This document shows, piece by piece, positions 12,301 through 20,246 of a stretch of 64,000 nucleotides of DNA. Within the stretch, counting starts at the first letter, position 1. Each line of letters starts with the position of its first letter. The notes beneath the pieces are model-generated. The model saw only the letters and a list, made by a program, of their open reading frames with translations. It was not told the DNA's origin and searched no databases. The translations under genes and the position numbers were made by a program. The stretch lies in assembly GCA_963281255.1 (NCBI GenBank), contig OY725498.1, positions 2,046,001 through 2,110,000 of the forward strand, in the 5' to 3' direction. This stretch comes from Aphrocallistes beatrix (taxonomy: Eukaryota; Porifera; Hexactinellida; Sceptrulophora; Aphrocallistidae).

Positions 12301-14969
12301 TAATTGATGTGTTTTCAATGAACCAATGATTTCAATAACAAATAATCTCTTTGATTGATGCTTTGCAAAAGTAAGTCACTACTGTTAGATCCCAATGTAT
12401 TTGTATTATAAAATATAATCGAATTTCATTGGTCAGCACAATTTGTCCTATCTCGGCGAGGTGTGAAGATTTCGCTTAGATCTTCGAACTCCCTTGTAGA
12501 CATTATTATTTAACTGCATGCCAAACTTCACATTTCTTTCCTTGATCAACAAGAAACAAAAAAACATTGAGTTTCAATATATTAGATATTCAACTTCGGC
12601 AGTGCAGGGGCGGCGCCACTGGCCCGGTTGGTCCGGTTTTAACCGGACCTTTTCAAAAGTGGCCCCAGGTTGGTCCTGGTAAACTGGACAACTTTTGAAA
12701 AGTGGTCCGGTTGGTTAGGTAAAAACCGGACCACTCCCAAAACCGTGGCGCCGGCGCTGCAGTGATATTAAAACTCTACAATTTCATTGGTTAGCACATT
12801 TAGTGCTAACTAAACGAGAGTTGGGTCCAGGTTCAAATATCCACCATATAAGGAATAGAATCAATAGATTATCCAAAGTTAGTGCAATTTGGTCCAACAG
12901 TTTTTTTATTTGTCAATTGTATCAATAAAATAATAGGATTTATAGTTTTTCAGTAAAGATTTATTAGTATTGATTCTCCAAAGGGATACTTCGTTGCAAA
13001 CTGTCAAGGGGACAAGTTATTAGTTACAAGTATATAATAATGGGCTAAGATATCGTAAGCCCTTCTTGTCTTCTATTTTATTAACAAAGTAGATAAACCA
13101 GTGTTTGAAAAAAGTTCACAATAAGCGACTGACTAGTATTTGCATCACAATCATATCGGAATTAAAATAAAATCAACAATGAATGACATTGTGATAACTT
13201 TATCCTTCAATGCGATATAAGGGTTCATATTTCATCATTAATTATACTGTGCAAAAGTATAAGGAGTGATTTACTGAAACTTAATAAAATAGTAAATGCC
13301 TAAATACAACGATAATGAAGTAGAGAGATCAGCAAAAAAGATATGAAATAGGGATGACTACAAGGTTGCGTACTTGATGATTCAATTCCAGATAACAATA
13401 CAGAGCAATATATTTATAGCATTGAATTGATTATGTATGTGACATCGTAAAAACTAAGGTTATTTTCTACACAACTACTAACAATTCTATGCAAAACAAA
13501 GAGTATTCTATCTATGAAAGTTTCATATTTATGAAAATATCCTTAATATTCCTTAAAAAGGATTCTATACTATATCATCCGAGCAAATCACAAAACTGTT
13601 ACAGGTGTATTACGTGAGGGCTTTAAGACGAGAAGTATAAAATAGTACGCCGATATGAGTTTTCATTACATTAATACTAATCAATTGCTTTGATTATATA
13701 CTTGTATTTACATTTATTATACAGTCGACTCCGCTTAATAGGGTCACATCGGTCAGATAACAATTTGCCTCGATTAAGCGGAGAACCCATGAACCGAAAA
13801 TATTTTGGATTAGTTTCTATGTGTGAGAGCTATTCCGGTCCTGCCAAAAGTGGCCCGATTAAGCGAAGTCGATTGCATATATTCCAATTATGTTGCGAAA
13901 TGATAGAACTAGAATGTGTGAAAATTATTTTTGAAGAACCTGTCACACTCCACCGCACCTGTTCTTACGGTCCTGTATTATTTTCATAGTGTTAACAATT
14001 ATGACTATCCCTAACTTTTGGTTACAAATAGAGTATTTCTTTATAATAGTTGTCATACACTTCGAAAACATAACCTGTGATGCAGAGTGGACATGCTACG
14101 TCACTGGATAAACTGGTTCATTGACAAAACTTAGAATATCAAGCAGAGGCGTAGTCAAGGTGGTGTCCATCACCTTGGATGGTGCGCACCGGTGCAGGTA
14201 GTGCGCAAAAACATTTAGACATGTATTGCTATTGTGAAATCGTGAGAGTTGAAGGTTTTTGTGTCGAAATCGTAACATTTTGTTTTAAATTGTGCGATGC
14301 GATGATATTGGAGAGTCGAGGTGCTTGTTAACGATTGTCCCATTCAATTTTATATGCACAACCAGCGCACAACCTCTAGATGAATCTTGGCTAAGCCACT
14401 GACATCAAGACAAAATATAATGAGTGCATTATGACGTACTGACTCTTCTTGTAAATCTTATCACAATTAAATGAACGTTACTGTCTAACTAAATTATTCG
14501 AATTTTCAGAATTACCGATTGCTTAGATCATATATGCAATATTTTACGTTGGTTATTTAAATACAGTAGGGTACTAAATAAAATTAATTCGAGCTAAAAT
14601 ATTCCAAATCGCTCTTTGAGGTCGTTAAAGAGTGACATCTATAAATTGACCCAACTAACCTACTTTGTCCCTGCCATTCACTGAAACTGCCGGATGTTTT
14701 AGAAGCCACTCTACTGTATTTATGTGTCCATGCCGAGCGGCCCAATAGAGTGGCGTATCTCCGTGTTTGTCCTTGATACTGAGATCAGCGCCTAAATCAC
14801 CCAAATATTCAACTATCTCCAGGTAGCCATAGCCAGAAGCTACATGTAATAGAGATTCTCCGTGTTTATCAGTCGTATTGGGAAATACCTCTCCTGCCTG
14901 GAAAATGTCCTTCAAAAGATAAATGTCATCATTGTCTACTGCCTGAAACGCTGTATTAATTGTATTCAT
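1..14969 (-). CDS. Ankyrin-repeat / Roc GTPase protein (DAPK1-like or ANK-Roc-COR type), 5 exons, 3' partial
   Basis: Exons in transcript order are 14969-14660, 10092-9677, 9608-9346, 8137-7870 and 376-1; the gene runs off the left edge. Every junction has GT/AG borders and matching phase (1, 0, 2, 0), giving one frame of about 544 codons. Visible protein: nine ankyrin repeats from about residue 35 to 327, then a Roc-type GTPase domain with P-loop GYPAVGKT (353-360), switch II DMSGQ (426-430) and THLD (499-502) where small GTPases have NKxD. In the family, ankyrin repeats bind partners and Roc is normally followed by a COR dimerisation domain, here expected beyond the left edge; some members add kinase or death domains, which cannot be judged here. 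Introns are long (about 4.6, 1.2 and 7.5 kb) except a 68-bp one, and hold many TEs. A TATA box lies 58 bp upstream of the ATG. The ANK-Roc assignment is strong; the exact orthologue is not determined. Confidence 0.9.
835..1370. repeat. Three degenerate tandem copies of an AP-1/CRE-like motif block
   Basis: Blocks near 840, 1127 and 1250 each start with a GACTCA or GAGTCA motif, then a GACGTCA-like core and ATCATGATGA, and continue with similar AT-rich sequence (for example cacttctatNNNNNTATTCG). They lie in intron 4 of the ANK-Roc gene. They resemble part of the Helitron-like repeat family described elsewhere in the window. Confidence 0.45.
1755..1776. repeat. Single hAT-type terminus (solo right end)
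   Basis: The sequence CTGTTGAGAAACACTG, read in reverse CAGTGTTTCTCAACAG, matches hAT-type termini such as the one at 61403. No matching left end was found, so it is a fragment. Confidence 0.3.
1790..1905 (+). repeat. Fragment of Helitron-like repeat family X
   Basis: It matches by eye the middle of the repeat at 46372-46470: CTGTAACTCAGTCATTTTAG, GATAGAAGGCTGAAAT and GATGACTCATCACA. No termini are present. Confidence 0.5.
2274..3675. mobile_element. Palindromic Tc1/mariner-like nonautonomous element, TA target
   Basis: Termini GTGGTGCGGCATAGC and its inverse are flanked by TA on both sides (left ...TTAGTA, right TATAGTG). Arms of about 280 bp (2274-2570 and about 2935-3200) are near-perfect inverse copies. 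Between them lies an inner palindrome with the GGTCAATATATAT core also found in the TTAA-site elements. Short ORFs here are chance frames of the arms. A foldback built of iterated motifs sits in the right arm at about 3215-3645. A third, single arm occurs at 40826-41155. Confidence 0.55.
3215..3645. mobile_element. Foldback of iterated GTAGGACAGATTCCGAAC units
   Basis: The left arm holds two to three units reading TTCGGAATCTGTCCTACG; the right arm holds about six inverse units (GTAGGACAGATTCCGAACTC plus a short spacer). The arms are separated by a GT-rich stretch of TTTTTGTGTGGG type. Ends GGGGAACGCTGAATCTG and its imperfect inverse are flanked by TCAT. It interrupts the right arm of the palindromic element 2274-3675 at a point where other copies read AATTGTTTTGCTATGCC. 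Confidence 0.5.
3722..4740. mobile_element. CATAGCC foldback element (probable nonautonomous P-type), copy 1
   Basis: It begins CATAGCCTA and ends TAGGCTATG, and the whole 1,019 bp is a long inverted repeat with a centre near 4200. It is flanked by the direct repeat GCTCAGA (3715-3721 and 4741-4747), and the empty site is seen in the SINE copy at 60440-60450. The right end (TTTACTGTGAGGCATTATTA then GAGTAGGCTATG) resembles the end of the P-type transposase pseudogene at 29592-29623. It has no coding capacity. Confidence 0.7.
4940..5743 (+). pseudogene. MULE-type transposase C-terminal remnant with RING finger
   Basis: Frame 4949-5230 reads DCWFDYTQAIWRRIQKAGL, an in-frame stop, then MAIPFLPPDLI and a helical end; this resembles the C-terminal part of MULE transposases of the FLYWCH-linked kind. 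About 350 bp downstream, frame 5579-5743 reads CVVCLQRKDANYLFLPCRHA, CCRDC and RCPTYSA before a stop: a C3HC4 RING in which the last metal-binding Cys is replaced (CPTY instead of CPxC). Stops and frameshifts show it is dead. It lies in intron 4 of the ANK-Roc gene. Assignment to MULE rests on motif memory, not a search. Confidence 0.5.
5885..6058 (+). repeat. Fragment of Helitron-like repeat family X
   Basis: It contains the family's TATAACTCATCCATTTTATG, GAAGGCTGAAATTTTAATAG, ATGATGACTCATTAC and TATGACGTCATCATTA segments. Neither terminus is present. Confidence 0.5.
6184..6657. mobile_element. Tc1/mariner-like MITE, TA target
   Basis: The left end CACTAACCGGACAAAAGTAT and the inverse right end (ATACTTTTGTCCGGATAGTG) are flanked by TA (6182-6183 and 6658-6659). 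The 474-bp element is partly palindromic inside. CGGACAAAAGTATTTG is a common Tc1-like terminus. A related element lies at 24531-25010. Confidence 0.65.
7006..7373. mobile_element. Foldback of iterated CGGTTAACCG units, 5-bp duplication CACAG
   Basis: Ends CAAGGCTGGATTCGG and inverse CCCCAGCCCTG are flanked by CACAG on both sides (7001-7005 and 7374-7378). Both ends are packed with GGTTAACCGGTTAACC-type repeats; the middle is unique AT-rich sequence. There is no ORF. It sits in intron 4 of the ANK-Roc gene. Confidence 0.6.
7870..8137 (-). CDS. Exon 4 of ANK-Roc gene (Roc domain P-loop)
   Basis: The acceptor is tttgtag|G GAT and the donor TATCAG|GTGTGT (phase 0). It encodes a linker (DILVDQLIQRS) followed by beta-strand VKLMVC and the Walker A/G1 motif GYPAVGKT. 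The exon ends just before the switch II strand, which begins exon 5. An internal ATG at 8088 opens a shorter reading frame, but the exon phase and upstream homology-like linker show translation enters from exon 3. Confidence 0.88.
8138..9345. other. Intron 3 of the ANK-Roc gene, no recognised element
   Basis: About 1.2 kb of AT-rich sequence between exons 3 and 4. I see no repeat shared with other parts of the window, no long ORF and no clear terminal repeats. Confidence 0.5.
9346..9608 (-). CDS. Exon 3 of ANK-Roc gene (last ankyrin repeats)
   Basis: The acceptor is atactag|GCATGC and the donor AG|GTAGAA in phase 2. The 68-bp intron 9609-9676 separates it from exon 2. It completes one repeat and encodes two more (SGLHLAAKYNH core, then a degenerate final repeat TPEQVAVNQGN). 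The translation is open across the exon, while the same frame stops inside the flanking introns. Confidence 0.9.
9677..10092 (-). CDS. Exon 2 of ANK-Roc gene (ankyrin repeats)
   Basis: The acceptor is tttaacag|GA and the donor is GAG|GTGAAA (phase 0). It encodes about four and a half ankyrin repeats with clean cores such as ETPLHVASRYGH and TALHVAAVRGF. The upstream part (10037-10092) lies before the first internal ATG, so a simple ATG-to-stop scan misses it. The last repeat (GITALHE) is completed by exon 3, which starts ACRDGNES. Confidence 0.9.
10093..11266. other. 5' part of intron 1 region, unassigned
   Basis: AT-rich sequence with no recognised coding exon. Two GGGGGAGGCC tracts near 10918 and 11002 may be ends of an old hAT-like insertion, but I could not define boundaries. 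Confidence 0.35.
11267..11335. repeat. GC-rich hairpin cassette
   Basis: CAAGCGCGC, GGCTGGCGAACACTTCGGGTC and GCCCTCATGGGCACCTA are decayed versions of the hairpins seen at 55567-55652. The block stands out from the surrounding AT-rich intron. Confidence 0.5.
12605..12759. mobile_element. Short foldback with GGTTGGTCCGG units, 5-bp duplication CAGTG
   Basis: Ends CAGGGGCGGCGCCAC and inverse GTGGCGCCGGCGCTG match at 13 of 15 positions. CAGTG flanks both sides (12600-12604 and 12760-12764). Inside are GGTTGGTCCGGTT and AAAAGTGG segments arranged as an inverted repeat. It is very GC-rich for the region. It is in intron 1 of the ANK-Roc gene and resembles the element at 53984-54151. Confidence 0.6.
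13722..13875. mobile_element. pogo/Tigger-like MITE (154 bp)
   Basis: It begins CAGTCGACTCCGCTTAATAG after TA and ends ATTAAGCGAAGTCGATTG, an inverse copy, before CA (a decayed TA). Such CAGTxGACTCCGCTTAAT termini are typical of the pogo/Tigger group. No coding capacity. Confidence 0.65.
14144..14401. mobile_element. hAT MITE (258 bp), duplication ATATCAAG/ACATCAAG
   Basis: Ends CAGAGGCGTAGTCAAGG and CTTGGCTAAGCCACTG are inverse hAT-type termini. The flanking octamers 14136-14143 and 14402-14409 match at 7 of 8 bases. It lies in intron 1, about 260 bp downstream of exon 1. Confidence 0.7.
14660..14969 (-). CDS. Exon 1 of ANK-Roc gene (start codon, first ankyrin repeats)
   Basis: Begins at ATG 14969-14967, the first ATG after the TATA box, and ends at an AG|GTTAGT donor in phase 1. 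It encodes about 103 residues: an N-terminal helical pair without strong repeat consensus, then two clear ankyrin repeats, each opening with KHG and carrying the TPLYWAARHGH-type core. The trailing glycine codon is split and completed by the first two bases of exon 2. Confidence 0.9.
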
Positions 14970-15026
14970 ATCAAACTAATAAATTCAGGAATACTTCACA
15001 TTATAGTAGCTTATGACAGATAATGC

Positions 15027-15034
15027 TATTTATA
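15027..15034 (-). promoter_or_regulatory. TATA box of the ANK-Roc gene
   Basis: On the minus strand the site reads TATAAATA, 58 bp upstream of the start codon at 14969. With the usual 25-30 bp spacing, transcription would start near 15000, leaving a 5' UTR of about 30 bases. Only about 220 bp lie between this site and the large nested TE insertion that begins at 15254. Confidence 0.5.
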
Positions 15035-15465
15035 ATAGAGGAGAGAGAACAAAGGGTAAGGAATACATTGTTGTTTTACTATTGTCTCATATTTCATCAA
15101 ATATGATATAGATATGCGGTATCAGGCTTTTATTAGAAATGTTTAAAAAATATTAGAATTGGAATAGAAATTTTTTGATTCAACCAAAATAATTATCAAA
15201 AATTCTAAACAAAATATTAGCAGCAGCTGAATATGTACTTACATTGCCTAAACCATAGCCTACTCCAATAATGCCTCACAGTGAAATAACCAAGGATGCG
15301 GTAATAGCCGAATGGATTAATACACGATTAGCCTAAAATCGTTAACCATGCAGAATAGGCATTAAGAATGTATTACCAGCATATATAAACATGGTATCAA
15401 AGTACATATATCCATTGTCAAAATTTCGATTAGTCATCACATCATTGCGCAACAGGCCATTTTAA

Positions 15466-17079
15466 GGTTGGCCTTTCCTATAATAGCTAACTTTTGACTT
15501 TTTCAACCGATTCATTTAATTTTTCCAGTGCAGATTTGAATCGCAGAGTTATCTGCAAAACTGCATTAATAATCGAAATAATTCAACAGATAAAAATTTT
15601 TTCAAAAAAAAAGGTCAATTTACAAGGAAGAAATCGGACACAATATGCTTACAATCCTTTTGAAACTTTTCAAATTCTTTCATAAATGGAAGATCTATCT
15701 AATGAACAGACATATTTTGAAATTTTTAAAATTGTTAAAAATTCATACTAAAACACCGGAATTTCTTTTTTAGCAATTTTGACACTATTTTTTTCATAAT
15801 TCTCTTTTTATTCGTAATATCAAAATTCTGTCTGTTTATGATGTTCTACTCTTCGAGATCTATCAAAAACCGTTGAGCTTTCGCCCCTATGTTGAATTTA
15901 CAAAAAGTTATCACCTTTATAATTGCTGAAAAAAAAGTCTCAGAAAATATGATTTAGAAAATATGTATTTATATCCCACAATTTCCATCAGGTTAGCTGC
16001 TTTGTAATATTAAATAACATGCAAATAACCTTATTCGACAACTTATAGCAGTACTTAACTTCAGAATATGGTATATCAGAAATTTTCACCATCAAAAGTG
16101 TGAAAAACTGGTCATTGATGACCAGGGGTGTAGTGCTCAAATTTCTTTTGGGGGAGCGCTTATAAAATAATATATTAAGCAAAAATTGGTAAAACGAAGT
16201 TACTTTTCTAACACCGAAACATGTTGTAATCCACATTACGAGTAACATAAACTAAAAATACTTCCAAATAATGTTGTCCTTCTTCGGTGCAGATGTTTTA
16301 TCTTTCAAACTTCGACACACCGAGGCAGAATTATGATACTACTTATGTCCCGTTATTTTGCATGCAGAGGTTGGCATGTATGCTTTCAGTACATTATAAA
16401 ACAGTCGACTCCGCAATCCATTCTTGCCAAACGATTCTATAGGTAATAACAATAGTCAAGTTAAAGTGAAGGAGCGCCGATCCCCTTTAAATGTGTAGTG
16501 AGGGAGCGCTGCTCCCCCTATTCTACACCCCTGTTGATGACTGGTCGGTCAAAAATAACCACATTCGATTGTTCCGCAGGAATCCCATATCAATAACTTC
16601 TTTGAAACATGTCAGATCATCATTTGAATTCTGAATTCGTATCCTACATTGAATTTCCAGCAATTTGATATATATATTGACCATATTTGGACAATTTTTT
16701 GGTTGTGCGTGCCTAGCAACTGCCGGGAATTTTTTCACATTCCTGGCTGTTGCTAGGAACCCGCAGCCAAAAAAAAATCCAAATGTTTCCAATATATATA
16801 TCAAATTGCTGGAAATTTAGTGCTGAGCACGAATTTAGCATTAAAATAACGATCTGACATGGTTCATGAATGTTATGGATATGAGGCATTTCGCTTTAAA
16901 AATGTGTCCTTTTGGGGGGACACCAGGTGGTGCAAGTGGCTCTAAGTGGCGATATATTAGCATTGAAATTCTAAAAATCGAATTTAATTTTCAGAACCCC
17001 TTTAGGGATCTAAAAATGTTCATAAAGGACTTTTGGCAAATTTTTGATAAAAACAAAATGTCCATAGGAAAGGCCAACC
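15466..17079. mobile_element. TTAA-site element with GGTTGGCC ends
   Basis: Ends GGTTGGCCTTTCCTAT and inverse CATAGGAAAGGCCAACC are flanked by TTAA (15462-15465) and TTGA (17080-17083, a decayed copy). TTAA targeting occurs in piggyBac and Kolobok; ends starting GG favour Kolobok. No transposase is recognisable. The inner part has the GGTCAATATATAT hairpin module shared across the family. A hAT MITE interrupts it at 16123-16533. A relative without that insertion is at 56318-57511. Confidence 0.65.
16123..16533. mobile_element. hAT MITE (411 bp), perfect duplication TTGATGAC
   Basis: Ends CAGGGGTGTAGTGCTC and inverse TTCTACACCCCTG, with TTGATGAC at 16115-16122 and 16534-16541. The related element at 56318-57511 shows the empty site (GTCATTGATGGCTGG). 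Third level of nesting in the 15254-18543 stack. Confidence 0.8.
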
Positions 17080-17329
17080 TTGAGCACTATTTTGGCAATT
17101 TTCTAAGCTGTTTTAAGCCTACTTCTAAATGTTATTAAGGTAGAATTTTTGAATACAACTAAGATTAATACGAGTTGGTTTGAAAAAGTAAGAATTTTTC
17201 AATGGAATGTTGTTACATTCCTACGTTGCTAGTAAAGCATTTTGATCAGTTTGAGCCATATCCTGAAAACTGTAAGAACTAGGTCTTCAAATTTGATCGT
17301 ATTTGATAGGCAATTGGCTACTTCCTATT

Positions 17330-17930
17330 CAGCAGCGGCGCCAGCCTCAAAACCCTGGTGGGGTGAAGCGTGGGCGGGCCGATTTCCGATGGGGCGAATC
17401 AATTTCTTTGTTCATCAAAATCGCTGAGACACTTGAAATTCCCGTAATTATTCAACATTTTTTATATAAATTTTAGTCATACGCTCATACCCACATAAAT
17501 TTTATAAGTTATCCTTACAAGTTACTTAGAATGCAAATTACAATGGTGTGTGCATAGAAAACAGTAAGCGCCGTGTACGGATAAAGATACCTCGTGGCAT
17601 ATGCGACATGCGGATCCGATTGCATGTTCATCAGGCATGTTCGTCTGCATGAACATGCAAGACATGAAATATTGCGCAGTATTTTCAAGGAGATGAACAT
17701 ACAGTCAGATTCGCAATTACATCCCGACATTTCTGTCATGTGAGTAGCTGTAGCAATTAATCAGGGACATAACAGCATCGTACCGGTGTATCATACATAA
17801 TATCAGAATTTTTGACTAAAAATTAAAAATTAAATTAAAAATAAATAAATCTCGTCCCACCTCCGGTGGGGCGAGATGTTTGGCTGGTGGGGCGGTCGCC
17901 CTACCGCGCCCTACCCTGTCGCCGCCACTG
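17330..17930. mobile_element. hAT MITE (601 bp), perfect duplication TTCCTATT
   Basis: Ends CAGCAGCGGCGCCAGCC and inverse GTCGCCGCCACTG, with TTCCTATT at 17322-17329 and 17931-17938. GC-rich ends flank an AT-rich middle that has no recognisable coding sequence. Inserted in the CATAGCC foldback copy 2. Confidence 0.8.
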
Positions 17931-18550
17931 TTCCTATTAGGTAATAATACAATTTAAACGTCTAAATTCACAGACTATAGAGTTATGCGACAATTTAGTG
18001 TTTTGGTCACATTCTTAAAATCAACCCATAACTCAAAACTCGTTGAATTTAGAAGTTCAAGTTGTATTATCACCTAATAGGATGTAGTCCATTGCCAATC
18101 AAACACGATCAAATTTGAAGCTCTAGTCATTACAGTTTGCACGAAATTGCCCAAACTGACCCAAAATGCTTTATCATAGCAACGAAGGAATGTAACAATA
18201 TTCCATAGAAAAAATCTAAATTTTTCAAATCAACTCGTACTAATCTTGGTTCTAAACAAAAATCACACCTTAATACCATTTAGAAATAGGATTAAAACAG
18301 CTTAGAAAATAGCTAAAATTGTCCTTAGAATGACCTGAGCAATGATATGATGACTAATCGAAATTTTTCCAACGGATATATGTACTTTGATACCATGTTT
18401 ATATATGCTGGTAATACATTCTTAATGGCAATTCTGCATGGTTAACGATTTTAAGCTAATTGTGTATTAATCCATTCGGCTACTACTTCATCCCTAGTCC
18501 ATAATTTTCAGTCTACTGTGAGGCATTATTAGAGTAGGCTATGCCTAAAC

Positions 18551-19091
18551 CATGAATATAGTATAGTAAATTCAAAATGTAAAAGGTGAAAATGACATCT
18601 TCATTCATGATGGATAAGCATTCCTAATTATTTAAACATGGAATAATCGTAGAGAAGTTATTTAGTAGCTCAAACTTAATTTATGGACCATGGATTGGCT
18701 AATTAAATTGAGCAGTTTCTTTTTTGCCTGCTTCCTATATTATTCTTATATAGGACCTACTATTCTATAGAATAGTCAGAATCCTTTAACCGTAGAATCC
18801 CGACTGGGGACACAGTGTCCCCGATTTCGCGGATGTCTCCCAGCCATTTTCTATGCCAGTGAAGCTATATAAATGATCGGCATTCTACAGTTAAGAAAGG
18901 ACTGTAGGTAGTCAATCTCGGGTCCTGGAACTTGAGTCCATTGTGTGATTTATTGATATCTCGTAATCTGCCCAAGTTAGACATGGGAAATATATCATTG
19001 TTAAATAGGAAGCCGTGTTTTTGGAGTGCAATGGTAATGTTGTCCTATCTCAACTATCTATGGAATGTGAGTTAGGACATACACGTACCTA
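18551..19091. other. Unassigned AT-rich stretch
   Basis: No recognised exon. A short hairpin near 18729-18778 (CTTCCTATATTATTC...) resembles one at 6896-6945, suggesting another small repeat. Confidence 0.35.
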
Positions 19092-19251
19092 ATTTACGGA
19101 ATGGAACGGAACCATTCCGGGAAATCTGAATACCTAATTTACGGAATTTGACGGAACGGTTCCGGAATTTTAAATACCTATTTTACGGAATATCCCATTC
19201 CGGATTTTGTAAATGCCTAATTAACGGAATGTTCCGTAAATTTTGCCATTC
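19092..19251. repeat. Tandem array of about 45-bp palindromic units
   Basis: About four units start with TACCTAATTTACGGAAT or close variants and contain inverse ATTCCG motifs (for example ACGGAACGGTTCCG). Each unit can form a hairpin. Units differ in length and sequence, so it is an old array. No clear target duplication was found. Confidence 0.5.
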
Positions 19252-19605
19252 CCCATGAAAAAATTCCAAATTTTTCGCATCAACCCATTCACAGCTCAGT
19301 TCTATGCGAAAAACTTTATAAAAATACACTTGGAAGTGCCCTTAAACGGCCTTAAACGGCCTGAAAATCACTAAATTTGCCACAAATGTATATCCTATTG
19401 TGCAATAATATGATGACAATCTCAATTTTAACAACGGATATGGGTACTTTGAACTATATTTATATATGCTGGTTGTAAATTCCCAAACTCCATTCTGCGC
19501 GGTTAATGGATTTAAGGCAGCTCATGTGTTCAAACGTCAACCGCATCCCTAGTCCAAAATCCGAAAGTTGTAGTGAGGCCTTTTAACCCCTCCTATACCA
19601 GGAAT
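19252..19605 (-). repeat. Diverged arm of a CATAGCC-like foldback, second subfamily
   Basis: Segments such as GTGCAATAATATGATGAC, CGGATATGGGTACTTTGA and TTTATATATGCTGG match the CATAGCC foldbacks, but other parts differ and match 33808-34057 better. It ends GTGAGGCCTTTTAACCCCTC instead of the usual terminus. Only one arm is present. Confidence 0.45.
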
Positions 19606-20246
19606 GTGTTGCGTCATTTCCTGTTTAAGCCATTTTGGGCGGGGAAGCCATATACATTTGGGGTCCAGACTATAAATAGAAAAGACCCCAGGTAAAAGTG
19701 GCAATATGTAGTAGGCCATGGATTCATTTTATGGGAGAAAATGACAAAGCAACTATTACTGTTAAAGAATCAGTAGATATTAAATACTGTTCAAATTCCA
19801 AAGAGACCTGTTTCATCAGGGGCACCTGCATTTGTCAGAATTTTGAAGTTCAGGCCCCTCAACTCTCAAGATCTCGTCGTGTGTCTCACGATTTATACAG
19901 TAACATTTTACAGGTTGAGATGCCTGTTACTTGTGTTTGTCAGAATAGGTTTTATCGAGTTCTGACTTTGCCATAATTGGTTTTATCGAATTTTGATTTC
20001 AAGAGTTCTTCACTTATCAGAAAAGGATTACTAGAATGCTAATAAATTCCACTCAAACACCCCGTCACAAAATTTAAATTCTACTTTCACACAATTCGAA
20101 CTTCAAAGGCTCCCTTTCACACTTTTCGTATCACTCTACAACAGTGGCGGGCAACCTTAATCCTTAAGTGGGCCCCAATTCTGTCAGTTCTTGCTATGGT
20201 CACACCACCATGGCCATAGCAAGAAATGACATTAGAAATCTACGTA

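Larger units (their letters stand above)
15254..18543. mobile_element. CATAGCC foldback element copy 2, with three nested insertions
   Basis: Starts CATAGCCTACTCCAATAATG and ends CATTATTAGAGTAGGCTATG; CCTAAAC flanks both sides (15247-15253 and 18544-18550). After removing the insertions at 15466-17079 and 17330-17930 the remaining length is about 1.07 kb, as in copy 1 (3722-4740). It sits directly upstream of the ANK-Roc promoter. Empty sites for the two direct insertions are visible in copy 1 (TCATTTTAAGCAC and TTCCTATTAGG). Confidence 0.75.

Noticed and set aside
13690..13989. 99-codon ORF
   Set aside because: It spans the pogo-like MITE at 13722-13875 and its flanks; no protein motif.
19698..19976. 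92-codon ORF starting MAICSRPWIHFMGEN
   Set aside because: No family recognised, starts next to a repeat end, and has no splice or homology support. Left unannotated.
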